In this document: one piece after another, positions 48,624 to 57,787 of the stretch
How the letters are laid out: each line of letters starts with the position of its first letter
How positions within the stretch are numbered: the stretch's first letter is position 1
NCBI RefSeq assembly: GCF_026262505.1
Contig: NC_067203.1
Location: 17,961,411-18,025,410, forward strand
DNA length: 64,000 nt
Direction: 5' to 3'
Source: Trichomonas vaginalis G3
Taxonomy: Eukaryota; Parabasalia; Trichomonadida; Trichomonadidae
Notes under the pieces: model-generated
What the model was told of the DNA's origin: nothing
The model's database searches: none
What the model saw: the letters and a program-made list of their open reading frames with translations, nothing else
Program-made: the position numbers and the translations under genes

Positions 48624-50271
48624 ATGTTGATTTTCATTTTCATTTTTGAAGTTGCATGTTATGGAAGGGATGTATTTTACTTTAGTCCACATATTGATAG
48701 GAAAAATCCCCAAAGTTTAGTTGAACAATCCGTTATAATAAATATTCCAAAATATATTCAGCCAAAATACATATTTTTTACGTTGGAGAAACAAAATGGA
48801 CGCTTCTTTATGGTTAACTCCTATTCAAATGGAACAGCACTTTATATTTCGAAAACATATTGATAAATATCATTTCAAAGTTATGTCAGATTTTACGAAA
48901 TCAGATAATATTTCAGTTCTTATTGATTATCAATCAAATAATGTTTCCTCAACAGAATCTGACTTCGCAAATGTTCGAATGGCAGCTTCCAATAGAGATC
49001 ACTGTTTTGAGATATATACATATATTCTTCTTATCATAGTAATCATATATAAAATATGTTATAACGCGAAATATGAAGATTTTATTTGGAATAATGAAGT
49101 TGTAATAAACAAGATATCGACATTTATTATAATCATACAATTGATGTTTACGATAGATAAGGTTTACAATGAATTTTTTGTTTTTTTAATCATATTTATT
49201 TTTATTTTAGTATATTTTCATTATTTCACAGCATCAATGATATTTCTTGCATTGTTAACCTTTTTTGGTCTTCATTTCAGAATAATTTCTCCATTTCAAA
49301 AATCAGATCAATATTATTTTATTCCTCCAAAAAACAAAGATATTGTTGTTGAAATCAAGGGAGGTTTTGATGAATATGATAAGGTTCTATTTGATTACAA
49401 CTATCTTGATCAAGAATTCTCAAATAAATTAGAATTATCTGGATGCAAACATTGTAATGCTAAACTATCAACAAAAAGTTATTCAAATGATAGGGATGTT
49501 GTTATTGCAGTTGGATTAAAACATCCCCAAGATGGACTCCCAAACCTTAGAAGTCTTAGATCCACAGGATGCAAAGCAAGAGTAGTTTTGATTACAGAAA
49601 AAAATATTTCAGATGAATTCCGAGAAGAATTTCGAAAGTGTGGAATAACAATTGCCTATTTGCCATTCATTGATGAAATGAATTTTTCAATTGCTCAAGC
49701 CCAAACCTTTCGATTTCCTGCAATGCATGATTTCTTGGATCATTACTCAAAGAGATTTGATAGAGTTATGTATTTCGATTTGTTTGATACATTTTTCCAA
49801 AAAGATCCTTTTTATGGAATAACAAAGAATGCATTATATATAAGTCCTGAAAGAAATAATCATACTAACTCAAAAATCAGTGAAGTATGGACATATTCGC
49901 TAGAAGGTCTAAATTTCCATCGATTATATCCTGGGAACAATGAAATTTACTGCTCTGGAGTTTTCGCTGGAAAAATGAAAGCGATGAAAAAGGTTGTTGA
50001 TATGAATGCTGCTATAATAGGAAGGCAATGGAAACACATTGCTGCAGATCAAGCAATTCTCAATTGGATGATATATGATAATGTTTTAAACGAAGTTGGT
50101 GTGAAAACAATCCCTCATTATGAATTTGCATCTTTGTGTTGGACTTTACTTCTTTATAATGGTGAATATGGTAAAATAAGATATCATAAAGAAACTTTCA
50201 CGCCAGCAGTATTGCATCAAATCAATAGAAATCGTATGTTATTTGATAAAATTAAAAATTTATGTTTGTAA
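48624..50271 (+). pseudogene. Membrane-anchored glycosyltransferase-like gene with an apparent frame break
   Basis: Frame 1 (48624-48863) starts with a signal peptide (MLIFIFIFEVACYG) and a small ectodomain (IIINIPKYIQPKYIFFTLEK style, NGTALYISKTY). Frame 2 (open from before 48796 to 50271) continues in a way that fits, with DKYHFKVMSDFTKSDNISVL, then about four membrane helices (residues about 75-170 of that frame) and a C-terminal catalytic-like domain with RVMYFDLFDTFFQKDPFYGI, a DXD-like acidic motif near nucleotide-sugar binding sites, and the later Cys-rich FHRLYPGNNEIYCSGVFAGK. The frames overlap around 48840-48865, so a one-base change there, real or a sequencing error, is likely. Trichomonad families with a signal peptide, GOLD-like domain, helices and a transferase domain fit this layout (inference). 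Confidence 0.6.
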
Positions 50272-50372
50272 GTGCGTTAAACAAAACTTAGAATACATTT
50301 TTTGCTTATAATATAGCATGTTATTGAATCAAAATCTGGTATAATTCCTTATTCTATGAGCAATTTTTCCAT

Positions 50373-50443
50373 CATGTAAACCTCGATGTCACTTTTGCGG
50401 CCTCGCTCCGCTCGGCCGCAAAAGTGACATCGAGGTTTACATG
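50373..50443. repeat. 71 bp perfect palindrome, GC-rich core
   Basis: The left arm, 50373-50402, is CATGTAAACCTCGATGTCAC followed by TTTTGCGGCC; the loop is TCGCTCCGCTC; the right arm, 50414-50443, is an exact complement. It has thirty paired bases without a mismatch, inside AT-rich DNA. It contains GTCACTTTT, which also recurs before the methyltransferase genes and VPS53. A perfect stem suggests a recent origin or active upkeep: a foldback mobile unit, a replication or recombination site, or a short hairpin RNA. Confidence 0.9.
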
Positions 50444-51052
50444 GATGGGTTCTATATATATACAGCAGCTTGACCGTAGAAAAATAGCGGATCGATTTTT
50501 ATCAATAATTGGACATTCTATTTTGAATAAAATAAACATATATTTATATGGGAAATTAGGGAGTCTGAAACTCAAAAATTTATTTTTGAATTTTAATATG
50601 ATGAATGTAATTGGGATAATATGTACAATACAAATAAAATATAATATCGGAACAACGATGAGATGTGATAAATTTGATTCTCTCAAAAATCGATTTTGGA
50701 GTTTTAATATTAATTTGTATCTTATATGCATATAGGATATATAATAATTTTTAAAACATCAAAAAGTGACAATTTGCGGTTAGAAAAAGTCATCAAAACA
50801 CTTTTTAATGATTTGATTTAACATATGCATAGACCATCTCTTTGATATTTAACTTCAATTTCCCGAAATGAAAAGGATTTGAACAAAAACGATTATTTTA
50901 CGATCATTTTTTGTAAATTTTTTTAAATTGAGACTGACATCTCTAAAATCATCTACAAAATCCAAATATCACAAAAAATCACGATATTATTTTTATTCTC
51001 AATTTCAAAAATTTTTTTTGTACTGACTTTCTTTTTCCATAACAGCATGGCA

Positions 51053-51135
51053 GAAATTTGAAACGAAGTTTCAAATTTCTCAATCTTGCATTCTGAGCAC
51101 GTAAGTGCCCAGAATGCTAAAAGGCGCGTAGCGCC
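51053..51135. repeat. Three adjacent hairpins just outside Polinton copy 2
   Basis: GAAATTTGAAAC-GAA-GTTTCAAATTTC (51053-51079), GCATTCTG...CAGAATGC (51088-51117) and GGCGC-GTA-GCGCC (51123-51135) follow one another. The last is the same kind of micro-hairpin as GGCGC-GTT-GCGCC in the Polinton terminal units, although it lies outside the element. Confidence 0.8.
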
Positions 51136-51210
51136 GTCTCTGAATATCAAATTTATTATAATTTATGAAATTTCAAATAAAATTTATGAAATTTCAAATA
51201 AAATAAAAAA

Positions 51211-51325
51211 AGGTAGTGGGGCTTCCAGGCGCGTTGCGCCCTCTAACCCCGAAGATGTTTAGTATAAATGAAGTTTTTATTCGGAGGGCTTCCAGGCGCG
51301 TTGCGCCCTCTAGCCCATAAGAAAT
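51211..51325. repeat. Polinton copy 2 left terminal inverted repeat
   Basis: Two GC-rich units (GGGCTTCCAGGCGCGTTGCG) at about 51219 and 51288, separated by GAAGTTTTTATTCGGAG, mirror 26665-26770 of copy 1. Beyond about 51325 the sequence (gcccaagacccaagaggagg) differs from copy 1, so the inner part of the repeat is not shared. Confidence 0.82.
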
Positions 51326-51466
51326 TTTGCCCAAGACCCAAGAGGAGGACCAAACCCCAGCCGACCAGCCGGTGACAAAACCAAAACCGTTGTTATTTAC
51401 ATCATATTAATAGTGTCACTTTTTGTGTCACTTTTCGGGTAAAAACATTTTTATTATTATATATAA

Positions 51467-52285
51467 ATGAATTTTACAAAACCGCCGTTACCGTTCTTTG
51501 GAAATAAGAGTAGATGTAAAGATATTATATTGAGAGAACTTAAGAAACTACCGAATGGTCTAACATTTGTAGATTTGTTCGGTGGAAGTTTCTATATATC
51601 CCATTTATGTCATACAATATTCCCAGACTCAAAGATTATATGCAATGACTTCGACAACTATATGAACCGTCTCAAACATATTCCAGACACAAACAATATA
51701 TTGAAAGAGTTAAAAGAAAAGATACCTATAGGTAAGATGGAACGTATACCATTAGATAAGAAAAATATTGTGAGAGAGGTTTTGAAAAAAGCAGAATATA
51801 TAGACTGGGATAGTATATCTGCTAGACTATTATATAGTGGTGCTATAAGAGTTCATGACATTGAAACACTTATGTCAAAAGTTTTATATCTTAACTATAC
51901 AAATGTTTTCAAAGAGGACATAGAAAAATATATTGAGGGTATAGAGTTTGTGAGATGTCATTGGACAGAGTTGTATGAAAAATTTAAAGACAAGGAAAAT
52001 GTTTTCTTTATAGTGGACCCGCCGTTCTATAACACATGGGATTTTCAATACCAAGTAGACTGGACTTTGAGAGACTCTTTAGAAACTTTAGACGTTATAC
52101 ATAACCATCCATGCTTTTACTTTACATCCGATAAAAGTGGTTTGGAAACCGTTATGAGATGGTTAGAAGATATAAACGACTATGAGTTTATATATGACAA
52201 GATAGAATATGAGAGAGGTCCTATAAACTGGAGAAAGTGTCACAATAAAGAAATTTTATTAGTAAGTAAATGTGGTTTGAAATAG
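51467..52285 (+). CDS. D12-class adenine DNA methyltransferase (272 aa), looks whole
   Basis: A Dam-like MTase_D12 enzyme. FFGNKSR at 10-16 and VDLFGGS at 35-41 form the SAM pocket; DPPFYN at 184-189 is the catalytic motif IV. Length is typical of Dam (about 270-280). TATTATTATATATAAATG precedes, and TGTCACTTTTTGTGTCACTT lies further up. It ends overlapping the small membrane ORF at 52270. N6-adenine methylation is known in Trichomonas, with enzymes of this type reported in its Mavericks (from memory). It may mark element DNA or regulate its genes. Confidence 0.9.
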   Translation: MNFTKPPLPFFGNKSRCKDIILRELKKLPNGLTFVDLFGGSFYISHLCHTIFPDSKIICNDFDNYMNRLKHIPDTNNILKELKEKIPIGKMERIPLDKKNIVREVLKKAEYIDWDSISARLLYSGAIRVHDIETLMSKVLYLNYTNVFKEDIEKYIEGIEFVRCHWTELYEKFKDKENVFFIVDPPFYNTWDFQYQVDWTLRDSLETLDVIHNHPCFYFTSDKSGLETVMRWLEDINDYEFIYDKIEYERGPINWRKCHNKEILLVSKCGLK

Positions 52286-52401
52286 GACTACTTGTTTTAG
52301 GTTTTTTCCATTGTGTCATTTATTTATTTGACGTGGCAGAAAAGTACAGAGAATATGAAGATGAACCAATGCCTGCAAATGTTCAGCATATGTACTCGTA
52401 A
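52270..52401 (+). CDS. Small single-pass membrane protein, copy 2 (43 aa)
   Basis: Same ORF as 1885-2016, with one change close to the C-terminus (QHMYS instead of QYMYS). It overlaps the methyltransferase end by 16 bases in another frame. Conservation of frame and of the hydrophobic helix is the main evidence for coding. Confidence 0.55.
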   Translation: MWFEIGLLVLGFFHCVIYLFDVAEKYREYEDEPMPANVQHMYS

Positions 52402-52424
52402 GAGATATTTTTATCTAATATTAA

Positions 52425-52787
52425 ATGGACGCACAGAACTTAGCGAATGCACAGCAACCTGGACAACCAAACCCAGAGAATATTCCAAATGAAGTTAGAA
52501 TACAAACTGCAATGGCAAACTATGGTCAAGTGCCAACAGATGTACAAATGCAAACTGCCATGTCAAATGACGCTGCGTTAGGTTTGCCACCATGGTATGC
52601 AAATATGAGATGGAAAGAGTTTTATACAAACCCTGAAGTGGGATATAAACAACTTTATGCAGATGACGCGAACACAGGAGTTGACCCAGAATATGTTTTT
52701 TACCAGAGGAGAAACAGAATGTATGAGCTCCAGTTAAAGAATGCTATGGAACTCAACAGGAAACGTAAGAGACTAGGCGGACATTAG
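52425..52787 (+). CDS. Polinton protein of unknown function, copy 2 (120 aa)
   Basis: The protein appears identical to that of 2040-2402, although the DNA has a few silent differences (for example TTTTACC for TTCTACC near 52700). Silent-only change suggests that the family has been under purifying selection. Same upstream GATATTTTTATCTAATATTA. Confidence 0.65.
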   Translation: MDAQNLANAQQPGQPNPENIPNEVRIQTAMANYGQVPTDVQMQTAMSNDAALGLPPWYANMRWKEFYTNPEVGYKQLYADDANTGVDPEYVFYQRRNRMYELQLKNAMELNRKRKRLGGH

Positions 52788-52805
52788 ATTTTTACATATA
52801 GTAAA

Positions 52806-53075
52806 ATGGGTTTCTTCAGTAGTATTGGAAACTTCTTCAGAAGAGTTGGAAGAGGTATATGGAATGGAATAAAATCTGTCGGAAGAGGAATTTGGAACGG
52901 AGTCAAAAATATTGGTAAAAGAGTAGGTCAGTTTGTTGGTATTATACCTAAAGACCCTGAACCAGAAGAACAAGCTCCTGTTATACAACAGCCTGAACCT
53001 GCACCACAGTCTAGTTGGCAACCAAATCCCAACACCTCAACCGTATTAAAAAATTATATTTTTACCGTTCGATAG
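52806..53075 (+). CDS. Small amphipathic-helix protein, copy 2 (89 aa)
   Basis: It matches 2421-2663 in the cationic Trp/Ile/Arg-rich N-terminal helix and the Pro-rich middle (PEPEEQAPVIQQPEPAPQSS). The extreme C-terminus differs from copy 1. It is convergent with the family A structural gene that follows. Confidence 0.55.
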   Translation: MGFFSSIGNFFRRVGRGIWNGIKSVGRGIWNGVKNIGKRVGQFVGIIPKDPEPEEQAPVIQQPEPAPQSSWQPNPNTSTVLKNYIFTVR

Positions 53076-53834
53076 TAGTTGTATATGAAACTAAGTTCTA
53101 AGTAAAACGCATGGTATAATGGAATTATTCTTTTTCTTCCATCTGTAGTAAACCATACTTGAAAGTCTGAAATACTTCCACTTGGTGGTTCGTATAACTT
53201 TGTAGGTTTTTCGTAAAAGTCATTTGCCAAGCATAAGAAAGAGTTTTGGGCGCCAGAAAATGAAGCATGAACAATAATAGCATCTTGGTCGAAAATATTT
53301 TCATATGTTCCATTAGGGTTTTCGACTTCATAATAGTCCGGGTGTACTGGATATGCTGCAGGCTGATTTAACATCCTCATAAATCTATACCATGCCAAGT
53401 TGTTATATTTTGTAGAAATATAAACGTTTTCTCCAAGGTCTTCTATTTTATTGATTTTAACAGTTGCATTTTTCCTGTCATAAATAATATCGAGATGGTA
53501 TTCTCCTTCGTCAATGTTATACTGGTTTGCATATTCGATATAGATATCGTTTATTTTTTCTTGAAAAGCTTGAAGAGTAATTTCTAAGTTTATAAGCAAA
53601 CTAACTTGTAAAAGTTTTCCCTGTTCAAATTTCTCATACATACGTTTTTCTTTGTTATAGTATCGAACTTCAAAACCGACCGTAAATGGGAAACCATGTA
53701 TGGCTTCTGAAATGAACTTCATTCTACGAAAGCCAATAGCTTTTGTGACGGATGGGTCTCTTAACCATCTTAATGGGTAGTCAAAACGATAGCCTTCATG
53801 CTTTACGGTATCTGTCTCAAACTTTTGACGACAT
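53054..53834 (-). pseudogene. Structural protein family A, copy 2 (interrupted)
   Basis: The counterpart of 2668-3522 with very high identity: SFLCLANDFYEKPTKLYEPP, FQVWFTTDGRKRIIPLYHAF, FYLELSFIYNY. The upstream portion differs from copy 1, and the long hairpin array next to the gene in copy 1 is absent. Listed as interrupted. Confidence 0.6.
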
Positions 53835-53919
53835 TAGTAAAAAGTTCATCTAATGGTTTAGTTGTAGCAACTCTAGAATTTTCTTTTTCTATTGGAAGCA
53901 TATTTTATCTATAATAAAA

Positions 53920-55600
53920 ATGTCAAATGAAACAGCGTCTATGAGAGAAATACAACACAACCGACAACTCATTATGCAAGCTCTAAATAAGAACACAACA
54001 AACTTTTCAAACTATTCTAAGATATCTGAGTCATTGAAAGGGGGTGACTTAAAACTGACAATAAACCCAATGACAGATGAGTTTCTGTTTCAAGACAATA
54101 AGAACCATACTGTCTGTATAAATCCAACAAAAGGAACTTTAAACGAGAAAACCTATAAATGAACTTCTTTTGAAAGCAGATGTTGACAACAAAGCTGACA
54201 AAGAATATGTAGACGATGCAATAGCAAAAGAAGAAGAAAGAGCTAACAATGCTTATGCAAACAAAAAGAACATACTCATCCTGAACTAGCAGACAAAACA
54301 TATGTTGACAATAAAATGTCAAGTGAAGTGACAAGAGCTGAAAACGAATATTCTAAAAAGACTCATATACATTATATTAACCAAATACCAAGTCTTAAGG
54401 AAACATTAGAGACAAAAGCAGATAAGACTCATACACATACCATTGCAAATATTACAAACTTACAAGAAACCTTAAACAGGAAAAGTGCCGTTGGACATAC
54501 ACATACCATTGCAAATATTACAAACTTACAAGAAACCTTAAACAGGAAAAGTGACGTTGGACATACACATTCTATATCTGATATTACAAACTTAAACGTT
54601 AGCCTTGAAAATAAAGCAGATAAAACATATGTCAATGAAATATACCAAAGTTTGATAGGAACAAAAAAATATTGAAACTATTGTTGGTGACTTTTCTGTC
54701 AATGAAGAAATAAATATTTTAGATGGCAGTTGGTACAGTCCTTAAAAAATGGTACACGGCATAAACTCATTCCGAAAAATAACAATGAAATGTATGTAAG
54801 CTATAAAAAGAATGATGGTACACAAGTTAAAGTTCCATTAGACAACAACTGCTACTTAAACTTATATGGAGACGAACAAAAGAAATATTTAAGAGTTTAT
54901 GAAATGGCAGATATGACATTGCTGACCCAGCTCCAGCACCATATTATTATGACTATGGAGATGACGACAGAACACCACAATGTAGATGAACAAAAGCTAA
55001 CATTATATTTAGATTATTATAGATATAAAAGATATAATGCAATAGAAAAAACGAGAATAGTATATTATTATACAGATGACAGAAATAAATATTATAGTCA
55101 AGATTTTTACCTACCCTGAAAACATAAGATTATATTATAAAAAATATTCTGACACAAACCAGAAGAAACCTGAAATAGTTGCACTATATTTTAAGTTCAA
55201 AAGAGACAATCCTATAATATCTCATATGTTTGATTTAATGAACCCAGTAGGTTCTATTTATACATCTATGGATGCAAGAGGTCCTCAAGTAATGTTTGGT
55301 GTTGGTGCATGGGAACAAATAGTCGACAGGTTTTTGTATTGTGCAAACTCTTCAAAGGAAACAGGTGGAAGTCAAACGATTTCAGGTGAAAATTTACCTG
55401 CACACAGTCATTACATAGATTTAAGTACATCTCAAGCAGGTTGGCATAAGCATAGATATTGGGATTGGTCAGGAATGACAAAAGGTAAAGGATATGATGT
55501 TAATGACGACGTTAAGTTTGCTATAAATTGTTACTGGAGTGACACTCAGGGAGAAGGAAACCATACACATTTCGTTTCAGGATATACGCAAACAACGGGA
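53920..55600 (+). pseudogene. Phage-type fibre region, copy 2 (interrupted), with a different middle
   Basis: The start (MSNETASMREIQHNRQLIMQ) and stalk repeats (KADKTHTHTIANITNLQETL, GHTHSISDITNLNVSLENKA) match copy 1, and so does the head domain near the end (YTSMDARGPQVMFGVGAWEQ, DRFLYCANSSKETGGSQTIS, AHSHYIDL, QAGWHKHRYWDWS). In between, copy 2 has other sequence (MYVSYKKNDGTQVKVPLDNN, KYLRVYEMADM, then YPENIRLYYKKYSDTNQKKP) where copy 1 has VTIESIEGTVEETGGDALYC and the like. The number of HTHTIANI repeats also differs. This is the modular change seen in phage fibres. The region has several interruptions. Confidence 0.75.
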
Positions 55601-55602
55601 CA

Positions 55603-55941
55603 ATGTCCGACGTACCACCAACCGAGTCCATTCCCAAACCAGAGGAACCTAAAGAACCACAACAGTCTCCTCAGCAACCTCAGTTCCAGCAAGTACCTCC
55701 GAATTACTACCAATTTCCACCCCAAGGTTACTACCCACCACAAGGCTTCCCGAACTACCTTCCTCAGCCTATGCCTTACTGCCCCAACCCTTGGTTGTTC
55801 CAGCAAGCTCCACCCCAGCAATTCCAATTCCAATCTCAGTCCAAGAGAGACCAAGACTTCAAAGAAGGTCTGAACCGCTTACGCAAAGAGTATGCTACAG
55901 CTCCAATTGAGAGAAAGTTGTTCCCGGACCAAAAAATATAA
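55603..55941 (+). CDS. Pro/Gln-rich protein (112 aa)
   Basis: Begins MSDVPPTESIPKPEEPKEPQ and is dominated by Pro, Gln, Tyr and Phe (YYQFPPQGYYPPQGFPNYLP), with a charged helical end (KRDQDFKEGLNRLRKEYATA). It is probably disordered, like linker or assembly proteins of virions. Only a fragment exists in copy 1 (16127-16200). It starts at the end of the fibre region with no spacer and lies before the palindrome array. Family unknown. Confidence 0.55.
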   Translation: MSDVPPTESIPKPEEPKEPQQSPQQPQFQQVPPNYYQFPPQGYYPPQGFPNYLPQPMPYCPNPWLFQQAPPQQFQFQSQSKRDQDFKEGLNRLRKEYATAPIERKLFPDQKI

Positions 55942-56490
55942 TTTAGGTGAAGAGGTGAGATTTCACCTCTTTTTTCACCTGTTTTTTCACCCTCTTGAAT
56001 TTTCATGAATTTTATATATTAATGTTTTCGTTAAGCCACTTTGTGCCGTCAGTCAGTCAGTCAGTCAGTTTAGGAAAGACTTTAGAAAGTTGTTGGAAAA
56101 TAAGTCCTGGGAAGAGTATTATAAGGCATTTTGTGAAGAATATAGCAACCGCCGGAATTCGGACTGTTGCTTTTTATACAAAATTCCATGCAGGAAATTC
56201 TTGAGTTTTGGTTGAAAGAATACGGTGGAGCCAAAAGTGGCTCGACCTCAAAACAAGCATTTTATGAGCTTACAAAGGGTGTTATGAATGAATTCAAAGG
56301 CATTTACATACATCCTGACCTCGTTCATTTTGTTGCTGAATTCAGCAAAAATATAATTTAGGTGAAGAGGTGAGATTTCACCTCTTTTTTTACCTCTTTT
56401 TTCACCTGTTTTTTCACCCTCTTGAATTTTCATGAATTTCCTTAAGATAGAAAAAATAAAGTTAGTTTTATTTTTATTTATTTTTTTATT
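55942..56490. repeat. Palindrome array with KilA-N fragment, copy 2
   Basis: GGTGAGATTTCACC at 55954-55967 and 56369-56382, each after ATATAATTTAGGTGAAGA and before TCACCTC/TCACCTG blocks. Between them is a hairpin-like GCAACCGCCGGAATTCGGAC and, at about 56167-56361, a KilA-N-like coding piece (WLKEYGGAKSGSTSKQAFYE, KGIYIHPDLVHFVAEFS). A (CAGT)5-like microsatellite (GTCAGTCAGTCAGTCAGTCA) is at about 56047. The central GATC of copy 1 palindromes is missing here. Confidence 0.75.
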
Positions 56491-56508
56491 TTGTATAAAA
56501 GAACAGAA

Positions 56509-57444
56509 ATGTCAACAATCGGCACAACAACAATTCAAACAACAGCACCAAACTCGTTAGTCATGAATCCAACATCTATGTTAGTAGAGATGAAAAGCTT
56601 CATTCCTTCTTCATTTACTTTCGAAACAGAAATACAAAGAATAAAGCAGGAACTTTTAACAAGTAATTTAGACTGTAGTGCGAAAGATGAAACAAATGAA
56701 CAGTATCTTTAAGAAATAGGGGACCTCATCGACCATTTGCCTAAACTACCTGAAATTCAGCAGCAAAAACTAACTATTCCTGAATTCGACGAAATTGAAG
56801 TCAAAGCAACTGACTCAGTAGAAATAAAGAAGTTCATACGAAAGGTAAATTATGAATTCCTTGGTTTTCATTGCAACCATAAAGTTATGGACAAAGATTG
56901 CGACATGGTATATAAGAACATCTCTGACATATATAAATCTGGGGAGTTTAAGACATACGACAACTTTGTTTCATTAGCTGCAAAATGTGTATGGCAGATA
57001 AGAGATAAAGATAGAAGAGGTAAGGTATGGAATGAACAGATAAAACCAACTGCTTCAGATTTAAAGAAAACCATTGACGCCTTGGTTGTTTTAGCAGGTA
57101 AGGTTTCAGAATATAACGCAAAAATGAACCCGCAATGTTCTAAATGTAAAGCAGCAATTAGGAAATATAACTACTCAGTCAAAGAGATAGAAAGAATGCG
57201 AAACGACTATGCTGACTTAAAGAAAGAAGCAGAGAAACCAGCAGAAAATAAAATGGACATGTTAGAATTTCTGAACAAAAACTATCCAACTGCTGACGAT
57301 TTCCTTCTATCTGACGTCAAGAAGAAGTATAAAGAAACTTTCGGCATTGTTAAAACATTCGATGTACTAAAAGAAGAAATAGAAGCTACAAAACTGTTTA
57401 GGATTTCAAATATACATCGTACAATTCATGTGAAACGCTTATAA
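56509..57444 (+). pseudogene. Unknown protein between palindrome arrays, copy 2 (interrupted)
   Basis: Counterpart of 12138-13052; shares SLVMNPTSMLVEMKSFIPSS, HCNHKVMDKDCDM, CSKCKAAIRKYNYSVKEIER and the end RISNIHRTIHVKRL. The N-terminus here is slightly longer (MSTIGTTTIQTTAPN), which resembles the start of the KilA-N gene (MSTTENTTT), and both have the leader TTTTTTATTTTGTA. It is interrupted. It again lies between forward palindromes (55954, 56369) and reverse ones (57478, 57654). Confidence 0.6.
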
Positions 57445-57769
57445 AATAACTGGGGTGAAAAATTAGGTGAAAAAAGAGGTGAAATCTCACCTCTTCACCT
57501 AAAATATATTTTTGCTGAATTCAGCAACAAAATTCTGAGTAAAATGGCATATGGCATGTGTCAAACCGTTGAGTTTTCACAAAATTCCAAAAATAACGTT
57601 TACCATGTGAAACGTTTATAAAATAACTGGGGTAGAAAAGAGGTGAAAAAAGAGGTGAAATCTCACCTCTTCACCTAAACATTATTTTTATTGAATTCAG
57701 CACAAAAATCATGAATTTCCTTAAGATAGAAAAAATAAAGTTAGTTTTATTTTTATTTATTTTTTTATT
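57445..57769. repeat. Palindrome array, reverse set, copy 2
   Basis: GGTGAAATCTCACC at 57478-57491 and 57654-57667, each preceded by GGTGAAAAAAG-type iterons and followed by TCTTCACCTAAA and an AT block. The end of the preceding gene (GTGAAACGCTTATAAAATAA) is repeated at about 57606, so a small duplication occurred. No gene. Confidence 0.75.
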
Positions 57770-57787
57770 TTGTATGTAAAGACAGAT

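Larger units (their letters stand above)
50272..51210. other. Intergenic region before Polinton copy 2, with hairpins
   Basis: About 940 bp without a gene I believe in. It contains the large palindrome at 50373-50443 and the hairpin cluster at 51053-51135. ORFs at 50372-50735 on both strands pass through the palindrome and look accidental. Two ATTTATGAAATTTCAAATAA direct repeats (about 51160 and 51182) directly precede the Polinton end. Confidence 0.5.

Noticed and set aside
50372-50735. ORFs on both strands starting in the 71 bp palindrome
   Set aside because: Their first halves mirror each other because of the palindrome, and the rest is Ile/Leu/Lys-rich AT background.
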